A model generated the notes under the pieces. The model saw only the letters and a program-made list of their open reading frames with translations, was not told the origin of the DNA and ran no database searches. Source: Pestalotiopsis fici W106-1 (taxonomy: Eukaryota > Ascomycota > Sordariomycetes > Amphisphaeriales > Sporocadaceae). Taken from it: 64,000 nucleotides of DNA. Location of the stretch: positions 3,076,593 through 3,140,592 of the forward strand of contig NW_006917097.1 of assembly GCF_000516985.1 (NCBI RefSeq). The letters are read 5' to 3'. Below, in pieces: positions 12,195 to 23,853 of this stretch. The position numbers were made by a program, and so were the translations under genes. The stretch's first letter is position 1. Each line of letters starts with the position of its first letter.

Positions 12195-13035
12195 CTCTCT
12201 TTTGTTTGTTCTTCCAAAGTTTGAGGTTCTTATTGTTTTGCTCTCTCCATAGAAACTTGAAACTGTCTGCACCTGGAGTTTGATTAGCCACAAGGTGCAT
12301 TTATCATGTCGACTTTTTGATTGAATGCCGAATGATAGGGTCTGGCAAAATTTAACCATCAATAAAAGGTTGAATCTTGAACAGTCCATCGTGATATAGT
12401 CACATTTTCTCGACGATGCACATGAGGCAAGTATAAGTGTCCGCTGTGATACAGCATAGGCAATGTCTACGGCACTTCTGCTACCGTCTTGATTCAAATT
12501 TTGCAGTTTGGATGCAGCGTTTGCAGTATCGAGTATTAATTGAATCCATTTCATTACTGGGCAGTGGATACTATTATTTTATGTAAGCTTGGCTGATTTT
12601 CGTTGGAATGGTTGTCTGCAAGTAGGCACTTTGCTTGCCGCCGTCTCTGAACACCACAACATGAATTATTGGGTTGAACTTGACAGGTTGCTTTGTATCA
12701 GATACGCGAAGGCGAGTATAAATATAAAATTTGAATAGTCTTCATCATTCACCATGCATAATTAATTTGCGGACACAAGATATGGTAATAACGCAATTCC
12801 GTATCACGATTCAAGTACAGTGTCTAGTACAGTGCCACGTGTCATTATGTAGCTGTCTGTGATGTGCTCGTACTGTAGAAGATAGGTTTTGAACCTCTTA
12901 CCGCCGGCGCCGGACCCCTCCAAAATTGGCGGCAATCTTTTTCTACCTGGCGCAGAGAGAATCTACATTAATTCCTCGGCTACAAATTTACAAGCACTGG
13001 ACAAAGGAATAAACTTCCTTTCTAAATCGCCAAAA
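12195..13035. other. Intergenic, AT-rich, upstream of YAE1
   Basis: No supported gene. The YAE1 frame stays open for 49 codons upstream of the chosen ATG, but that part has no conserved look. Confidence 0.5.
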
Positions 13036-13761
13036 ATGCACATGGCTCAGCAAAACGACCCTCAAGATGAGGATCTCCGGATCCAAATCATGTCTGCAGG
13101 CGAACCTCCGCGTCCTGCCGTCATCGAGGAGGATTTTCTAGATGATGTATTTGGCTCTGATGCAGGATCCGCCGTCTTTGATGGCTCGGAACACGGCGCC
13201 GAGGCTAGAGAATCCCACCCGTCCGACACCCGGCGGCTGCAAGCAGAGCACACGACGGCTGGTTATCGCGACGGCATCACCGCAGCCAAGGCCAAGAGCA
13301 TCCAGGCGGGATTCGACGAGGGGTTCGGTCTGGGTGCCAACATTGGGCTCAAGGCTGGGCAGGTCCTAGGATTCTTGGAGGGCATCACGAGCGCGCTGCG
13401 GGCCGCTGATCGTGACGATGGCGGCGGCGGCGATGACTACCGCGAGGCTCAGCGACATCTCGAAGAGGCGCGGAAAGAGCTGAGCACAGATTCAATCTAC
13501 GATGAAAAGTACTGGCTACCCGACGGCACCTGGAGGTTCGAGTTGCCGTCTGCCACGGCCGAGGGCGACGTGGTGTTCGAGGACATTGCCGGCGCTCACC
13601 CGCTCGTGCGCAAGTGGAACGACGTCGTCAAGGAGCAGCTCAGCAAGTGGTCGGTCGACGTGCAGATCCTTCAGCACGCTGACGAGATCGGCGCCGCCCC
13701 CGCCCCGGAGAAAAAGGAAATCAAGCTCGAGCAACAGGCTCGCGTGCAACTCGATTGGTAA
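13036..13761 (+). CDS. YAE1: Yae1-family protein (FeS cluster targeting adaptor)
   Basis: A single exon of 241 residues. The diagnostic part is the Gly-spaced repeat around residues 75-112 (GYRDGITAAKAK, AGFDEGFGLGANIG, LKAGQVLGFLEG), the deca-GX3 motif of the Yae1/Lto1 family. Family knowledge: Yae1 with Lto1 links the cytosolic FeS assembly machinery to the ABC protein Rli1/ABCE1 in ribosome recycling. The N-terminus is acidic and the rest mostly helical. The start at 13036 (alternatively 13042, two codons later) is the first ATG before the conserved part. The stop at 13759-13761 is followed by a long 3' flank. Confidence 0.88.
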   Translation: MHMAQQNDPQDEDLRIQIMSAGEPPRPAVIEEDFLDDVFGSDAGSAVFDGSEHGAEARESHPSDTRRLQAEHTTAGYRDGITAAKAKSIQAGFDEGFGLGANIGLKAGQVLGFLEGITSALRAADRDDGGGGDDYREAQRHLEEARKELSTDSIYDEKYWLPDGTWRFELPSATAEGDVVFEDIAGAHPLVRKWNDVVKEQLSKWSVDVQILQHADEIGAAPAPEKKEIKLEQQARVQLDW

Positions 13762-15527
13762 AGTCGTGTCATCTGCATTGCTACAAGTTCTGCAACCTCA
13801 CCACCGGCACCCGCCCCCCCTCGCTTTGTGCCGGTATTACTTTGCAGGTTACAACTGCTTTCCTTCATGGCCCAGTGGCATGGCGACGGCTGGGGAGGCC
13901 TTGGTGCTGGCCTTGGCCACCTCCGCCACATGAGATCGTCGGGCGGCAGTTGCACAGAAGGAATAGCCGTGTTCTTCTTCTTCCAAGTGCGCGCAAAAAA
14001 ATACGGCATATCAAGATGGGACAAGATGTAGGTTTCAAAGCTACATATTGCGGCTGAATGGCGATTATTCGTTTTTTAATTTTTATTTTTCTCAATTGTG
14101 CCTTCTTCTAACAGCCTCATAGGCACTCCAGACGTTTGCGATGAGAATGTCTCAAAGCATACGGGTAGATTGAGGGAATTTCCCAAAATGGTACGATTGG
14201 ACGGTCACTTCTCATTTGGACTGTCAGAGGGGCGTCACATTTTGCATGCAAGTTGAGCTTTTCGTCCAACGAGGAAAGCCTCGATCGTCATCGTCCCCAG
14301 AGAAAGGCTTTCCCGTGAGGCTGCATGGTTTGTCAGACAGACGCAGGGCACCACACAGCGATGGTTGTTGGATGGTGGGGTGGCTGCGCTGGATACGAGA
14401 ATGCAATCTGGAGGTGGTGTGTGTGTGACAGGCAGACAGACGGTCCATCCCATCTCAACTCACCCAACCTATGCCTACCCACCATTCACAAAGACGATGA
14501 TGGACATCTGCATGCTGCAGCGCGACTTGATCCAGCACCATTGCATACGTGTGTAGCCTCTCTTTCTCACTCTGTACATAGGCTGTGCCTGTCAGCCAGT
14601 CGGTATCGGGATGTTCTCGAGAACGTTAATAAAGTAACATTCCGAGTCTGCCGGTCTTCCAGTCAATCAGTCATTTGCTCCTCTGCGACCGGCCAGCACA
14701 GACTCTAGCACTCTTCCTGAAACGCGACAACACCAGAGGATTGTCATTGGCGATGTAAATCAACCCATGATTTGCTGGCCATGTTGTAGCACCGAGACAA
14801 CTCTAAAATTTGACTCGCGGGCTCAGCTGCAGGAACACAGCATTAATTTGCCTTTTGGGTTGCGTTTTCGCTCATGGAGGGTGACAGTGAACATCATAGG
14901 CTCTGGATTCATTGGACCGCGCGCCATGATTTCCAAGGACAACAACATTTCTCCTCTGCTGCAAGTCTAGAAATGCGCTGTGACCTGGCTCTTACTCCGC
15001 CATTGCTGGCCCAATCACATGGGCGCAGTCTCTTGATGAACATCTATACCCCCCTGCTTTTGACGCCTTGGCCCGAGACATGGGGCTCATAAGGACCTTA
15101 CCTATTCGGCACTATAACCGCTGCTCCGGCCTACTGCAAATGGTCGCGACTTGCCATTTCTTCTTGGATGCCGACCACTTCGTCAGCCCACAGCCTGAAT
15201 GCGCGATACGTTGTCCCATCAACGTACTATAAGAGTCACTGCGAGAACCCTGTATGACTGGCTCTGACTTCCTTGCTTCCTGCCTCCCAGGTTTACCGTC
15301 CCAACATTCAGGGCTTAATATCGAAAGGTTATTGATCGCCTTTACATTCGTTTTTTCTTTTAAACAAAAAACCCGCTCGTTCAACTATCTTAATACAAGA
15401 TACTCCCACTGTCGTTTTCTCGCCTCTGACCTTTACTTGTACTCTTCTCCCTCCCAAGGACTTGAGTCATTTCTATAATTATTCTTTCCGGCCAAGTTAT
15501 AATAATTACCGGCGACAACAAGACAAG
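13762..15527. other. Intergenic, 1.8 kb, no supported gene
   Basis: Holds the 3' flank of YAE1 and the promoter of the GPI-type wall protein. A GT/CAGA-rich low-complexity patch lies near 14415-14440. No coding frame with family motifs is seen. Confidence 0.5.
15228..15233 (+). promoter_or_regulatory. Possible TATA box of the wall-protein gene
   Basis: TATAAG lies 300 bp upstream of the ATG at 15528, followed by a C/T-rich stretch of the kind seen in strongly expressed fungal promoters. Motif evidence only. Confidence 0.35.
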
Positions 15528-16226
15528 ATGAGAACTTACACTTTTGCTCTCTTGGCTCTGGCCACTGGTGCTCTGGCCCACGGCGGCGGCGGCGAGGGCG
15601 GCGGTGACCACGGCCACCCGCCGCCACCTCCTCCCGACTGCACCGATGACCAGCCGGCGCCGACGTACCCGGCCGAGACCACATACTACACCGTCTCGAC
15701 CACCACGACCGAGTGCGAGGAGAGCTCCACCGCCCCGGTAGAGACATACCCTACCTATACCGAGATCAGCAGCACCGCCCCGGTCGAGACGTACCCGACC
15801 TACAGCGCCAGCACCCCGGTGGAGCCCTATCCTACCTACACCGAGATCAGCACCGCCCCCGTGGAGACGTATCCCACCATCTCGGAGACGTACCCCGCGG
15901 AGACCACGACGACGAGCGTGACCCTGCCCTCGGAGACGTACCCGGGCACGTACCCGGTCGAGACCACGTCCTCCACCGAGGCCGTCTCCTCGTCGTCTTC
16001 GTACCCCGTGGTCCCGTACCCCACCTCGTCCTGGACCACCTCGGCCTCGTACCCCACGACCAAGGTCACGTCGGTCGGCACCACCAGCGTCACGACCACC
16101 AAGGCCACCTCGGCCACCGAGGCCGTGCCCACCACCTCGGTCCCCGTCACGGCCGGCGCTGCGGTTCACCACGTCCAGGGTGCCGGAGCTGTCCTGGCTG
16201 CCGCTGCTTTTGCCCTTTTCATCTAA
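15528..16226 (+). CDS. Thr/Pro-repeat GPI-anchored-type cell wall protein
   Basis: A single exon of 232 residues. The start at 15528 gives a signal peptide (MRTYTFALLALATGALA); an earlier in-frame start is unlikely because it would bury that peptide. After a short Gly/His and Pro-rich segment the body is Thr, Ser, Pro, Tyr and Glu rich, with about four copies of a [T/A]PVExYPTY unit, and two isolated Cys near the N-terminal third. The C-terminus ends in a hydrophobic stretch (GAGAVLAAAAFALFI) typical of a GPI signal. Inference: an O-mannosylated wall or adhesion-type surface protein; no enzyme domain is present. Codons are strongly C-ending, suggesting high expression. Confidence 0.85.
   Translation: MRTYTFALLALATGALAHGGGGEGGGDHGHPPPPPPDCTDDQPAPTYPAETTYYTVSTTTTECEESSTAPVETYPTYTEISSTAPVETYPTYSASTPVEPYPTYTEISTAPVETYPTISETYPAETTTTSVTLPSETYPGTYPVETTSSTEAVSSSSSYPVVPYPTSSWTTSASYPTTKVTSVGTTSVTTTKATSATEAVPTTSVPVTAGAAVHHVQGAGAVLAAAAFALFI
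15729..15875 (+). repeat. In-frame tandem repeat encoding [T/A]PVExYPTY
   Basis: Four degenerate copies of a ~30-45 bp unit lie in the wall-protein gene, each encoding PVE-x-YPT with a Tyr-Thr-Glu-Ile-Ser linker in most. Such repeats often change copy number between strains. Confidence 0.75.
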
Positions 16227-17345
16227 ATTTTTCCCATGCCTTGTTTTTTTCCTCTTTTTACCCCCCTTACACCACCAAATGCATTTGTTTGCTTGTCGGA
16301 GGAGTTTGCTCTGCTGGGGGAGGATACTTGACGTGGTTTAGCATGATTGGGAAGGGGCGGAAAGAGTATTTCTCTGCAAATGTCTAATAATAGATGGGTA
16401 CCGTACGCACGTATGATTTGAGTGCGCGTGCCTTGCCGCACAACAAGCAGATTTTACCTCGATCAAGCTTCTGGAAAAAAAGGGAGGCGGGGGGTTCCAT
16501 ATAATTGACATCTTTAGTATCAAAATAAGGCATTGGACAAAAGGGGTCGAGCTTATAGGTTATCTTTCAAAGCAAATTTCTTGTACACTTTATATTCCAC
16601 AATTCAGACATTCATAAACTTTTGAACTTCATTGACTGCTTACTTGTTGTATTTTTATATTGGACTAAGGTAACTTATCATCTGATTTTGGGCCTGTCAC
16701 CTTCGAGTACGTAGCTGTATTTCATAGTGTTCAGGTTGTGACATGCCTAGGCCATGAAGTGGCTGATCAGTACGTGTAATACTAGCCTCAGTCAAATGGA
16801 CGAACTCGTACAATACAGTAGCATGGCAAATACTGCATCACAGCCAATTCTACCAAGTAGCCTGTTCGGTTGCCGTCGTCGAAGGTACCGAGCCAGGAGC
16901 AGTGGTATTCCATCTACGACATGCTCGAGGTGTCGACTAGATGACTGCCAGTCCACATGTGATGTAAGAGAATTCCACAGCCAAATGTAGTCAAAATAAC
17001 TTTAGTTTTCATCGACTGTGCCATCCACTGTTCATCTCGCCCAAGTGGATTGGAAGCACGGGCAGGTGTTTCGTGTTGGCAGTGAATCGTTTATGATTCG
17101 ATTTGCGGCAAAGCTTCCTGTTGATGACCATCTGTCGCACTGTGTCGACTTTGACTTGCGAAGTTATGTTAGTATCAACTATTTTTGGGTGTTCGAGATC
17201 GGCTTCGCAAACGATCCCGCCACGGCTCGATGACGACTGTCGTGCTTTCTGGATTCTGTGAACGATTTGAAGGTATTTCCGACTGCTGCGAGGTATTTTG
17301 TTCTGAACTCTGCTCCAGAATTCTGGGCGTGGAAAGTTCGGTCAT
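16227..17345. other. Intergenic, no supported gene
   Basis: 1.1 kb between convergent genes. A short frame at 16754-16990 has a Cys/Arg-rich patch that only faintly resembles a Zn2Cys6 finger and lacks the full cysteine pattern. Confidence 0.45.
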
Positions 17346-18355
17346 CTAAACACGTCTCTTGTGATCCGTCTTCTCTGGATGAGGATTGAGGTGGCGGACA
17401 AGATCCTGAATATGAGTGCTGCCGCCGAGCAGCTCCCGAACTCTCCGTCGGTCCCTCTCGTTCCCAGCCTGCACAGCAACCTTTGCAATCTTGCCGTCGT
17501 CATCCATGACCAGGCGTCCGACGCGGCCATCCTCCCACTCCAGTCTGACCTGTTTGGCTTCTGCGTCCACGGCACTAATGTCTGTAATGGCTACTGCCTC
17601 GTCCCCGTGCCGCTTGGTACTGCTATTTCCCAGACCGGCTGCCTTTCTAAGATCGCCTATGGTCGTAATACGGTTCTGATACCTCACCAGCTCTCGTCTA
17701 AGTGCCCGGGCAAAACGTGGCAGGTCTTGATGATGCGTCTCCTGGCCGTCCTTGTCCAATTTCGAGGCCGGCAAGTGTCGAGCCGCAAGTCCAGAGATGG
17801 CGATGCAAGGCGGTACCGTATGACGATGGATGCGCAAGTGCTGCGACTTTGCGTATGGGCGGTTCAACATGACATAGTAGGGGCGAATGAACCTTGATCG
17901 GGACATGACCTCGAAACGTAGACCTAGAACATTTCCTTTATCGACGGCATTCGGGTCTGGGTCACGAATCTTCAATGCAGTAATAGATGCGCAGGCTCTG
18001 TAGAGTGACTGCCGCTGATGGGCGACTTGCTTGTCCGACTCGGTCAACAGTCTAGACCTGGCAGACGCATCAAGCCCACGAACGTCGGTGTTGTCATCCT
18101 GGAGAATGCGTCGCGTTGAGTCGGATGCAAGTAAAGTGGCCGTTTGTAGCCTCAACTCATTCTTTAATGATTCAACTAGGCGTAACGTCAATATATATAT
18201 GCCTGGAGAATAAAAGCAACAAGATCTCACGCAGCATAGAATGACACGGGGAAAGAAGAGGCCGATCACCTACCTTGAGCCCTCAACTTTGCGATTTCAT
18301 CGTCTAACCTGTCAGCCACAGACAAGTCTGGCGAAAGAGAGTCTCTAGATGTCAT
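17346..18355 (-). CDS. Kinetochore protein CENP-O / Mcm21-Mal2 family
   Basis: Two exons, 18274-18355 and 17346-18202, joined across a 71-nt GT-AG intron, give 312 residues. The first exon supplies MTSRDSLSPDLSVADRLDDE, and the junction reads through a coiled segment (KLRAQGIYILTLRLVESLKN) without frame break. The later half carries the CENP-O signature: FRPYYVML-like text (RSRFIRPYYVMLNRP), then RIHRHTVPPCI followed by GLAARHLP, and a C-terminal basic, helical part. Family knowledge: CENP-O pairs with CENP-P in the COMA/CCAN inner kinetochore complex. The C-terminus is rich in Asp/Arg. Confidence in the family is good; the short first exon is by splice signal and frame only. Confidence 0.85.
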
Positions 18356-19459
18356 TTCCTCTTTTCATATGGCGTGGAGTCAGGTCATTGGTCTTGATTC
18401 GCTATTTGTGCTTGCTCAACGCTGATGGCCCTTTGAATATAATATATGGTTGCGATCTGATGGGTAAAGAAAGGCTCCAATTAGGACGCGACTAAACAAA
18501 CAACCCTTGGCGCGTCAAGTCTGCTGCTGCTTGGGGGCCCGTTAAGCCTCCAGTTCCAGCTACGTGCTAGTCTGTAGTGGGTGCCGCCCTCTTATCACCG
18601 ATAGTGCCGGCTCGGGGTCAAGATATGGCCTAGCAAGAACCTGGCTAGCCTGCAGCTTAGGAGGCTAGCGGACGTTTCGGTCCCTGTGAAAGGAAACCTT
18701 GCCCCTGAAGCGGATCTGATCTCTGCCTTGACGGGCCTACCATAGCTCTGGAAAGCACCCAAAAGACACAGAATTGCACCGCTGTCCTCTTCGTTTTCGG
18801 CCCCAGTTACCGCAGCTACTATTCGACGGGCCGGACAGTCAAGAGGGGCACGTTTCTCGTATCTTAATAATGCAATGTAAGTGCTGCTGCCTTTTGACTC
18901 GCACCAGAAAACTTCCCACGATTCGAGTCGCTCAACCTCCTTGATAATTCTGATTCGTACGAGGCTCCTCTTTGCCGGTTTGCCACTTATCTAAATCTTT
19001 TTCCCTTTTCCTCCAACGCTACGTACTACTATCTTTTGAGCCGTCAAGTTCCAAAGACCACGGTTGCGTTCTTGCCCTCTCTATTCTTTTTGTTGTGTGT
19101 CATTGGACTACATCCAACTATTCAGTCGCATCGCTCTTTGTCCACGAGTAGATACTCGATTCTTGCCTGACTCGAGGTTCTTCTCACACATACCAAGATT
19201 GTACTTGTCTTGCATTGATCTTACCTGGGAGATCTCTCTTTTATCCAATCTCTATCTTTTCCGTCACAATCTTTTGTTGAACGAATCTGCATCTACAAGC
19301 ATCGGCCGTGCTTCTTTCAGATCTACATCTGCCTGCCCAATCTTTTTTTTATTACGAACAGCCACAGGCAGCCCCGATTTTAAACTTCCGTGCGACCGTC
19401 TTTTATAACACCACGTCTCAAACCCCTCCGGTCCCGCTTCCAACCAACCGACTTCTCCT
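18356..19459. promoter_or_regulatory. Divergent promoter region, CENP-O and acetyl-CoA transporter
   Basis: 1.1 kb separate the two divergent starts. The last ~500 bp before 19460 are strongly C/T-rich and look like a long 5' leader. No coding frame is supported. Confidence 0.45.
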
Positions 19460-21252
19460 ATGGGTGTCAAAACACGCCGTTCCAAATCGCCGAAACGAGA
19501 CGGACTCTCCATCTCGACGAGCGGCCGTGAGAACGGTTCCCTAAACGGCGACATGGATAACACCGAATACCGCCGCAAGACGGCCCAGAAACTCGACTCG
19601 AGCCAGATCGCTGGCAACCTCATTGCGCGCGAATCCTTTACTCTCGACGATCCCGTTCCCAAGACCCCGACCGTGAATAACCATGGCTTCTGGGAGCTCC
19701 CCAAGCAAGACCAAAAGAACTTTGGGCTGCTCGTCCTGCTCTACTTTTTGCAGGGCATTCCCATGGGCCTGGCGCATGGCTCCGTGCCATTTCTCCTGAA
19801 AGAGCACTTGTCCTATGGCGAAATCGGAATTTTCAGCTTGGCCGGCTACCCATACTCGCTCAAGCTGCTATGGAGTCCCATTGTGGACGCTTGGTGGTCC
19901 CCAAAGGTCGGCAGAAGAAAGAGTTGGATCCTGCCTATACAGCTCATCTCTGGTCTGGGAATGCTGGTGCTGGGCTCGGTGATTGAGGACTGGATGGCGA
20001 CAACTGGCAAGCCTGGTGGCCCGACCGTCTGGAACTTTACTTGGTGGTGGTTCTTTCTGGTTTTCACTTGCGCCACTCAAGATATCGCCGTGGATGGATG
20101 GGCCTTGACACTTCTCACCCCCGGCAACGTCTCTTATGCATCGACTGCGCAGACCGTGGGCTTGACCGCCGGCCAATTCTTGTCGTACACGGTTTTCCTG
20201 GCGTTCAACTCGGCGGATTTTGCCAACAAATGGTTCCGATCTGAACCCCTCGAGTCGGGCCTCTTGAGCCTCGGAGGCTACCTGACGTTCTGGGGCTGGG
20301 CTTATCTCTTTGTCACCCTCGGCCTTGCTCTTCTAAAGCGCGAGGAGAAGACCAAGAATGAAGACGGCATCTGGGATGTCTACAAGATCATGTGGGGAGT
20401 CCTCAAACTCAAGAATATCCAGACCATCATCATTGTCCACCTCATTGCCAAGATTGGGTTCCAAGCCAACGACGGTGTCACCAACCTCAAGCTCTTGGAC
20501 AAGGGATTTGGCAAGGAGAATATGGCCCTGACAGTTCTGATTGACTTTCCTTTTGAAATCGGCCTAGGTTACTATGCCGGCAAGTGGTCGCAAGAGTACA
20601 CTCCCATGAAGCTGTGGTGCTGGGGATTCATGGGTCGACTGGTTGCCGCTGTGCTCGCCCAGTTCACCGTCATGATATTCCCTGCTGGCGGAGTTACATC
20701 CTGGTACATGCTCGTCGTCATTGCCGAGCACATTTTCTCAACCTTTACCAATACCGTCATGTTTGTTGCGGTTTCTGCTTTCCATGCCCGCGTTGCCGAT
20801 CCCGTGATTGGCGGCACTTACATGACCCTTCTCGCAACGTAAGTGGTTATTCCCATCTTCGGCCCCCTTTTTATGGTAGTATTCCAAATCGAAGACTAAC
20901 ATGCATTAACTACAGCGTCTCCAACCTGGGAGGAACCTTTCCCAAATTCTTTGTCCTTCGCCTCGTCGATTACTTTACCGAGGCTGTCTGCCACCCACCC
21001 ACGAGTAAAGTCGATGCCTCCCTCCTAAAGTCCCCCCTCGTCACGGCGCCCTTTTCCTGCGCCATGCAGGGTGACAAGGAACTGTGCGTCAACGGCGGCG
21101 GCTCGTGCGAGCTCACGCGTGACGGTTACTACATTGTCAACATTATTTGCGTCCTGGTCGGCCTCTTTACATTTACCATGTACATTCGGCCCAAGGTCCT
21201 GCACTTGCAGAGCTTGCCGTTGCGGGCTTGGAGGTTAGCTGGGGGCAAATAA
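19460..21252 (+). CDS. Acetyl-coenzyme A transporter (SLC33A1/AT-1 family)
   Basis: Two exons, 19460-20838 and 20916-21252, join to 571 residues. After a ~75-residue polar N-terminus come many hydrophobic segments with family motifs: NFGLLVLLYFLQGIPMGLAH, the loop SLKLLWSPIVDAWWSPKVGR with the GRRKSW follow-up, TCATQDIAVDGWALTLL, and DKGFGKENMALTVL. The last exon carries a Cys-bearing lumenal loop and a final TM (IVNIICVLVGLFTFTMYI). Family knowledge: AT-1 carries acetyl-CoA into the ER/Golgi lumen for protein and glycan acetylation; in fungi the precise compartment is less defined. Length is as expected. Confidence 0.9.
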
Positions 21253-21624
21253 ACCCCGTCGGCGTGTTGAGGAATTATCGATAGAAAATCAAGACCATGA
21301 GTAGAGAATAATATCAATAAATAGATTCAGTCGGCCAACATTGACGACTCCATTTGTAATCATTCCAAACATGGATTCAGTGCTGTCATGTGTTGATGCT
21401 TAATCAGTCAAATTGTACCTTGGTTTGCTCTTCGTGTCATGTACGTTCCTAGGTATTTGTATACATTATCTAGGGGAACCATCCTCATAATTTCAAACCC
21501 TAACGCAACGCCTATGCTACCGTTTTGTTGCAACTGAACCGCATATAATTCCTCGTATAAAACATGAACGCTTCCCGAAAGCACCAGAGGCAGGCCTGAC
21601 TAACGTCGCTCCCACATTCCCACA
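21253..21624. other. Intergenic between convergent genes
   Basis: 372 bp, AT-rich, holding the two 3' ends. Nothing else is seen. Confidence 0.5.
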
Positions 21625-23853
21625 TTACATCAAATTTTGGACATGCGTATCAAACACTTCATTCTTCCAGCCGCCCTGCTCGTATTCCTCGACACGTTCA
21701 CCGGCTCTCGCGGCTTCCTCGTTCCAAATCTTGACAATACTGCCTGGAGCATAGACACCCTTGAAGACACCCTCGCCGGGCTGTGCCACGCCGACTCTGG
21801 TGTACAAATCAGGATCCTCTTCAGGGACAAGACGCGATGCCACAGCCTTGACAAAGGTCCAGATATCCTGAGGCTCTGCAATCCTGGTGGCGCGGAGTCG
21901 TTCTCGAGCATAGAGAATCTCACGGTTGCCGGCACGAAGGAGATCGGCAATGGCAGTAGCTAGTTGGATCTCCATCGTAGTCTTGAGAATTGGTCGGAGT
22001 AGTGGCTTGAAAAGCCAGCCGAGCCATGAGAATCTGCTCTTGCGTAGCTTGTAGTCAAGCTTGTGTACTCGAACTCTGACACCCCGCAACGTCAGAATCT
22101 GCTCCATTCTCTCGCGGCATATTTCCACCTCGAGGTGCACGTCGATACCGCGCTCATCAAGGGCGAAACTGGCAATTCCCTCGTCGGCCAGACGAAGTAG
22201 CCCACTATGGGCACGCAGCCAGAAGCCTATTTCATCAGCCTTGGCCGACAAGCCGTCGATTTTGATGAGAACCAGGTTCTTGGATGTTGTGGCAGTGCGG
22301 AACCGTGCCTTGCGTATCTCCAAGTCGTTGTAGGTTTCAATCTTCAGCCGATATGGCAAAAACGAGGTTTGATTGACCGTAACACCAGGCTCTATGATGA
22401 GATTTTCCAAGAGGAGATCGATTGCGGGCGTACTAACTTCGAGACGGGGAATTGGCAGATATTGAATGGCACTGATTGCCAATGGAATGAATACATGCAG
22501 CGCATCTTGGACAAGTTCAGGATTGGTTGCACTGTTGGTGGGAGAGAGAACGCCGAATATTCGCATCGTGGTTGTGATCAAATTGTGAACATCTTCATCG
22601 CGCAGGACACTCTGGAATGTGACAGCCAATTGTTGAAGTAAATCGTCCACGTCCTGTCGCAAGGTGCTTTCTGTGCCAACCTTTTTGCTCTTTTCCCTGA
22701 GCTCACGCAACTTCTCATCGGCATTCATGAAGAAGTCGGGGTCAGTCAGGAGTCTCTGTAGACTGTTTCCAATGTCTTGCATGAAGTTCTCAAACTCGGG
22801 GTCGCTGTCCTTGTGTGCCAGAACCTTTTTAAACAGTACCTCGCATTTCTCCCATTCCTTCTTGTCGCCAAAGCTGTTGACAAACTCCCACATGTTTACA
22901 AGAGCTTTGTCCGTCTCGGGGTTCTCATAGACATCTTGCTGTGCAACCTCGGCAATCTCCTCTGCAGCACGTGAGTAGACCATGGCATATCGCTTGATGA
23001 GAAGGGACAGGGTGGAGACCGAGTCCGAGTAATCTCTCCGCTTGCGAAGATTGAGAACGACTTGCTGCAAACGTTTCAGCAAAGTGTGGCCCTCATCGCC
23101 AGACAGCTTGTCCTTGGCACTCTCCAACGTGGCCCCGGCGACCTCGGCAGTCTCTTGCGCGACGATTTTGGAGACATCTTGCACGTCTTTTCCTAGATCG
23201 CTCCCAGTTGGCGCCTTGCCGTTCGTATTGCCATTGGAGTGGGCTACCGCTTGCTGCTCGGCCTCGGATGGTTCCAGCCGTTTTCCAGCGTCTTCAGCAG
23301 CATGACTCAAGGCCAGGGCCGAGTCCTTGAAAATCTCCCGTCCAACAGTGTTGAGGTCTCCGAGGAAGACGCGGAAGTCTGAATTTGTAAAGAGCAGGGA
23401 GCCAACAGTCTGTAGGCTCTTGTAAGCAGCTGCAGCGTCGGCCGAGGCCTTTGATTTCTTTGCGCGATGTTGAAGGTCCTCAACGTCGACTGAGATTCTA
23501 CTCTTGGTAAGGAACCAAATGAGATCTTGTAACTGGTCCTTGTCGTTCTTGTTCTTCAACAGAGTGATGAACTGGTGTAGCCATTGCTTGGTGAGACGGA
23601 CCAGGCGCCGGCCGCTGTCGGATAGGTCAGGGTTGTCAGGACTGAGAAAATCGGCGGCCAGCAGAGTGCGAAGATTGATGATAGTTTGTTCAGTCGTGGG
23701 CATGTATCCCTTACCCAAGGCCCGGAGCATCTGATAGCTGTGGAGCTTGCGATAGAGCTCGCGCTGTAGGTGAGTGTCCTGCTCATATCGAGGCAGGAGA
23801 GGTTCCTGGTCTTCATCGCGGGACCCGCCGCAGCCGAAACAAGACGAGAGCAT
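21625..23853 (-). CDS. HAM1-like / BPI-like lipid-binding domain protein
   Basis: An intronless gene of 742 residues beginning MLSSCFGCGG, where the N-terminal cysteines and glycine are possible lipidation sites (inference). It is mostly helical from residue 20 to about 470, including ALGKGYMPTTEQ and long charged helices. The C-terminal third (EPGVTVNQTSFLPYRLKIETY to VHKLDYKLRKSRFSWLGWLF) has the alternating pattern of a TULIP/BPI-like beta-rich domain. This matches the fungal HAM1_N/HAM1_C family known from HAM1-like proteins. Such proteins are thought to bind lipids; the role is not established. The final residues (GGWKNEVFDTHVQNLM) are conserved-looking. Confidence 0.75.
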   Translation of the reverse strand: MLSSCFGCGGSRDEDQEPLLPRYEQDTHLQRELYRKLHSYQMLRALGKGYMPTTEQTIINLRTLLAADFLSPDNPDLSDSGRRLVRLTKQWLHQFITLLKNKNDKDQLQDLIWFLTKSRISVDVEDLQHRAKKSKASADAAAAYKSLQTVGSLLFTNSDFRVFLGDLNTVGREIFKDSALALSHAAEDAGKRLEPSEAEQQAVAHSNGNTNGKAPTGSDLGKDVQDVSKIVAQETAEVAGATLESAKDKLSGDEGHTLLKRLQQVVLNLRKRRDYSDSVSTLSLLIKRYAMVYSRAAEEIAEVAQQDVYENPETDKALVNMWEFVNSFGDKKEWEKCEVLFKKVLAHKDSDPEFENFMQDIGNSLQRLLTDPDFFMNADEKLRELREKSKKVGTESTLRQDVDDLLQQLAVTFQSVLRDEDVHNLITTTMRIFGVLSPTNSATNPELVQDALHVFIPLAISAIQYLPIPRLEVSTPAIDLLLENLIIEPGVTVNQTSFLPYRLKIETYNDLEIRKARFRTATTSKNLVLIKIDGLSAKADEIGFWLRAHSGLLRLADEGIASFALDERGIDVHLEVEICRERMEQILTLRGVRVRVHKLDYKLRKSRFSWLGWLFKPLLRPILKTTMEIQLATAIADLLRAGNREILYARERLRATRIAEPQDIWTFVKAVASRLVPEEDPDLYTRVGVAQPGEGVFKGVYAPGSIVKIWNEEAARAGERVEEYEQGGWKNEVFDTHVQNLM

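Noticed and set aside
12078..12554. 158-codon minus-strand frame over the tRNA
   Set aside because: It is an antisense reading of the tRNA gene and AT-rich flank with no protein-like composition.
15390..16172. 260-codon Gly/Arg-rich minus-strand frame opposite the wall protein
   Set aside because: Composition is the complement of the Thr/Pro repeat codons; antisense artefact.
16754..16990. Cys/Arg-rich frame resembling a Zn2Cys6 finger
   Set aside because: The first cysteine pair is missing and no downstream regulator sequence follows.
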